Shown one piece after another: positions 63,556-64,000 of a stretch of DNA of 64,000 nucleotides. The DNA lies in contig JADIZR010000012.1 in assembly GCA_016704655.1 (NCBI GenBank), positions 1-64,000 of the forward strand, written 5' to 3'. Each line of letters opens with the position of its first letter. Within the stretch, counting starts at the first letter, position 1. Source of the stretch: Pseudomonadota bacterium (lineage in GTDB: Bacteria > Pseudomonadota > Gammaproteobacteria > Steroidobacterales > Steroidobacteraceae). The notes under the pieces were generated by a model that worked only from the letters and a program-made list of their open reading frames with translations, was not told where the DNA came from and made no database searches. A program made the position numbers and the translations under genes.

Positions 63556-63699
63556 ATGCTTCGAATGTCGCTGCTGGCCTCTCTGGCCGTGATCGGAGTT
63601 TCCGCAACCGCACAGTCGACAGAGATCTACATGAACTACGTGCCGAGCAAGGGGTCTGGAACCTCACGCATTCCCATGATCGCCTTCCCCCGCTCTTGA
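63556..63699 (+). CDS. Truncated or very small exported protein
   Basis: ATG 63556, preceded by AAGGGGAC, opens a 47-residue product: MLRMSLLASLAVIGVSATAQ is a signal peptide with AxA-Q cut site, then STEIYMNYVPSKGSGTSRIP and a TGA stop. The mature part is only 27 residues. It may be a peptide or a gene cut short, with the rest deleted beside the tRNA-like fragment at 63794. Confidence 0.4.
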   Translation: MLRMSLLASLAVIGVSATAQSTEIYMNYVPSKGSGTSRIPMIAFPRS

Positions 63700-63793
63700 T
63701 TATTCTGAGCCCCATGCACTGCAGCTGAGGCCAATGCACCGCATCGCTCTTTACCCAGTTCGCGCCCGATCTGCGGGTGATACCCGCTGGAAG

Positions 63794-63841
63794 TGGTGGC
63801 CACGGACGGAATCGAACTATCGACACGCGGATTTTCAGTCG
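63794..63841 (-). other. 3' fragment of a tRNA-Phe-like gene (possible att remnant)
   Basis: On the minus strand the sequence reads gactgaaaatccgcgtgtcg, then a TTCGATT T-loop and a terminal ACCA. This is like the anticodon-to-3' half of tRNA-Phe (anticodon GAA in CTGAAAA). The 5' half, including D-arm and the matching acceptor strand, is absent, and the T-stem has a mismatch, so no functional tRNA is made. Such 3' fragments mark where integrative elements attach. Confidence 0.55.
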
Positions 63842-64000
63842 GACGACTCGGGTGTGGACCGTGCAAGTGCTCGCCTGAACTCCTGGTGCGCGGCTTCATG
63901 CCCCTCCTCCAGCGACCAACAATGGATCGTCTCGAGATCGACGGCATGACGGTTTGCCACGCCACGGCTTGGTCGAGCGCCTGGCGATCTCGCCAATGGT
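63835..64000 (-). CDS. C-terminus of a hypothetical protein, cut by the window edge
   Basis: The frame ending at TGA 63837-63835 reads NRHAVDLETIHCWSLEEGHE, AAHQEFRRALARSTPESSD. Further up, a neighbouring frame is more protein-like (WRDRQALDQAVAW), so one more indel near 63955 is possible. The stop codon lies inside the tRNA-Phe-like fragment. The window cuts the 5' end. The protein may belong to the element that used this tRNA end, but there are no integrase motifs in the visible piece. Confidence 0.35.
   Translation of the reverse strand, partial: PLARSPGARPSRGVANRHAVDLETIHCWSLEEGHEAAHQEFRRALARSTPESSD

Noticed and set aside
63794..63870. Complete tRNA gene
   Set aside because: No D-arm or matching 5' acceptor strand is present and the T-stem has a mismatch, so only a 3' fragment is supported.
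1..64000. CRISPR arrays or long tandem repeats
   Set aside because: No regularly spaced direct repeats were seen at any position.

Overview
The window looks like a chromosomal segment of a GC-rich Gram-negative proteobacterium, probably a soil or freshwater gammaproteobacterium. LpxH-type and Psd-type enzymes, lipoproteins, c-type cytochromes and MscS channels support Gram-negative; the class is inference. It carries no complete tRNA, no rRNA and no CRISPR. One insertion sequence is clear (IS66 family, 54.4-57.1 kb).

Layout. 1-3.4 kb is gene debris: an oxidoreductase tail, a TolB/TPR protein broken many times, a broken membrane protein and a hydrolase tail. 3.4-6.0 kb has a FAD oxidoreductase, an XRE-cupin regulator and a DsbA-like thiol protein. 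6.0-8.4 kb (minus) is a compact electron-transfer operon: a heme-binding ethylbenzene-dehydrogenase-like protein, a membrane protein and a triheme cytochrome c7. 9.0-10.5 kb is a TIR-TolB-TPR protein. 10.6-13.2 kb is a crotonase plus acyl-CoA ligase pair. 13.4-14.9 kb is an unusual three-gene unit: a small NnrS/oxidase-like membrane protein, a lipoyl H-protein-like protein and a thioredoxin-membrane fusion. 14.9-20.6 kb (minus) is an osmotic/trehalose operon in the order otsB, GH15 hydrolase, mscS, membrane-anchored otsA. 20.8-25.6 kb has a LysR regulator, a class C hydrolase, an Excalibur protein and a long pyruvate kinase.

25.67-25.77 kb is a non-coding stretch with two perfect inverted DnaA boxes and a GATC-rich palindrome, followed by a lone ParA-like ATPase. 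27-33 kb holds envelope and lipid functions (DUF962-like protein, anchored class III aminotransferase, Psd, LpxH-like phosphoesterase, glycosyltransferase, DUF2334 deacetylase-like protein). 33.7-38.4 kb has a dead glycosyltransferase with in-frame stops, three exported or unknown proteins and a small gene killed by two amber codons. 38.4-46.5 kb has a META lipoprotein, a CBS protein, a lytic transglycosylase-like lipoprotein, an MFS transporter and an M1 aminopeptidase. 46.6-60 kb is a general-stress neighbourhood: BON-MscS, phasin, LysM, CsbD, SRAP, BON, Fe/Mn SOD, and a general stress protein gene split by the IS66. 60-64 kb has a Crp/Fnr regulator, small secreted proteins and a tRNA-Phe-like 3' fragment at the right edge.

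A striking global property is that about 15 otherwise well-conserved genes are broken by one or more frameshifts. Some loci (33.7-35.0 kb, 38.2 kb) also carry in-frame stops and are true pseudogenes. Elsewhere conserved motifs continue cleanly across the break, which fits sequencing indels as well as recent decay. Coordinates of such genes are given for the whole reconstructed unit.
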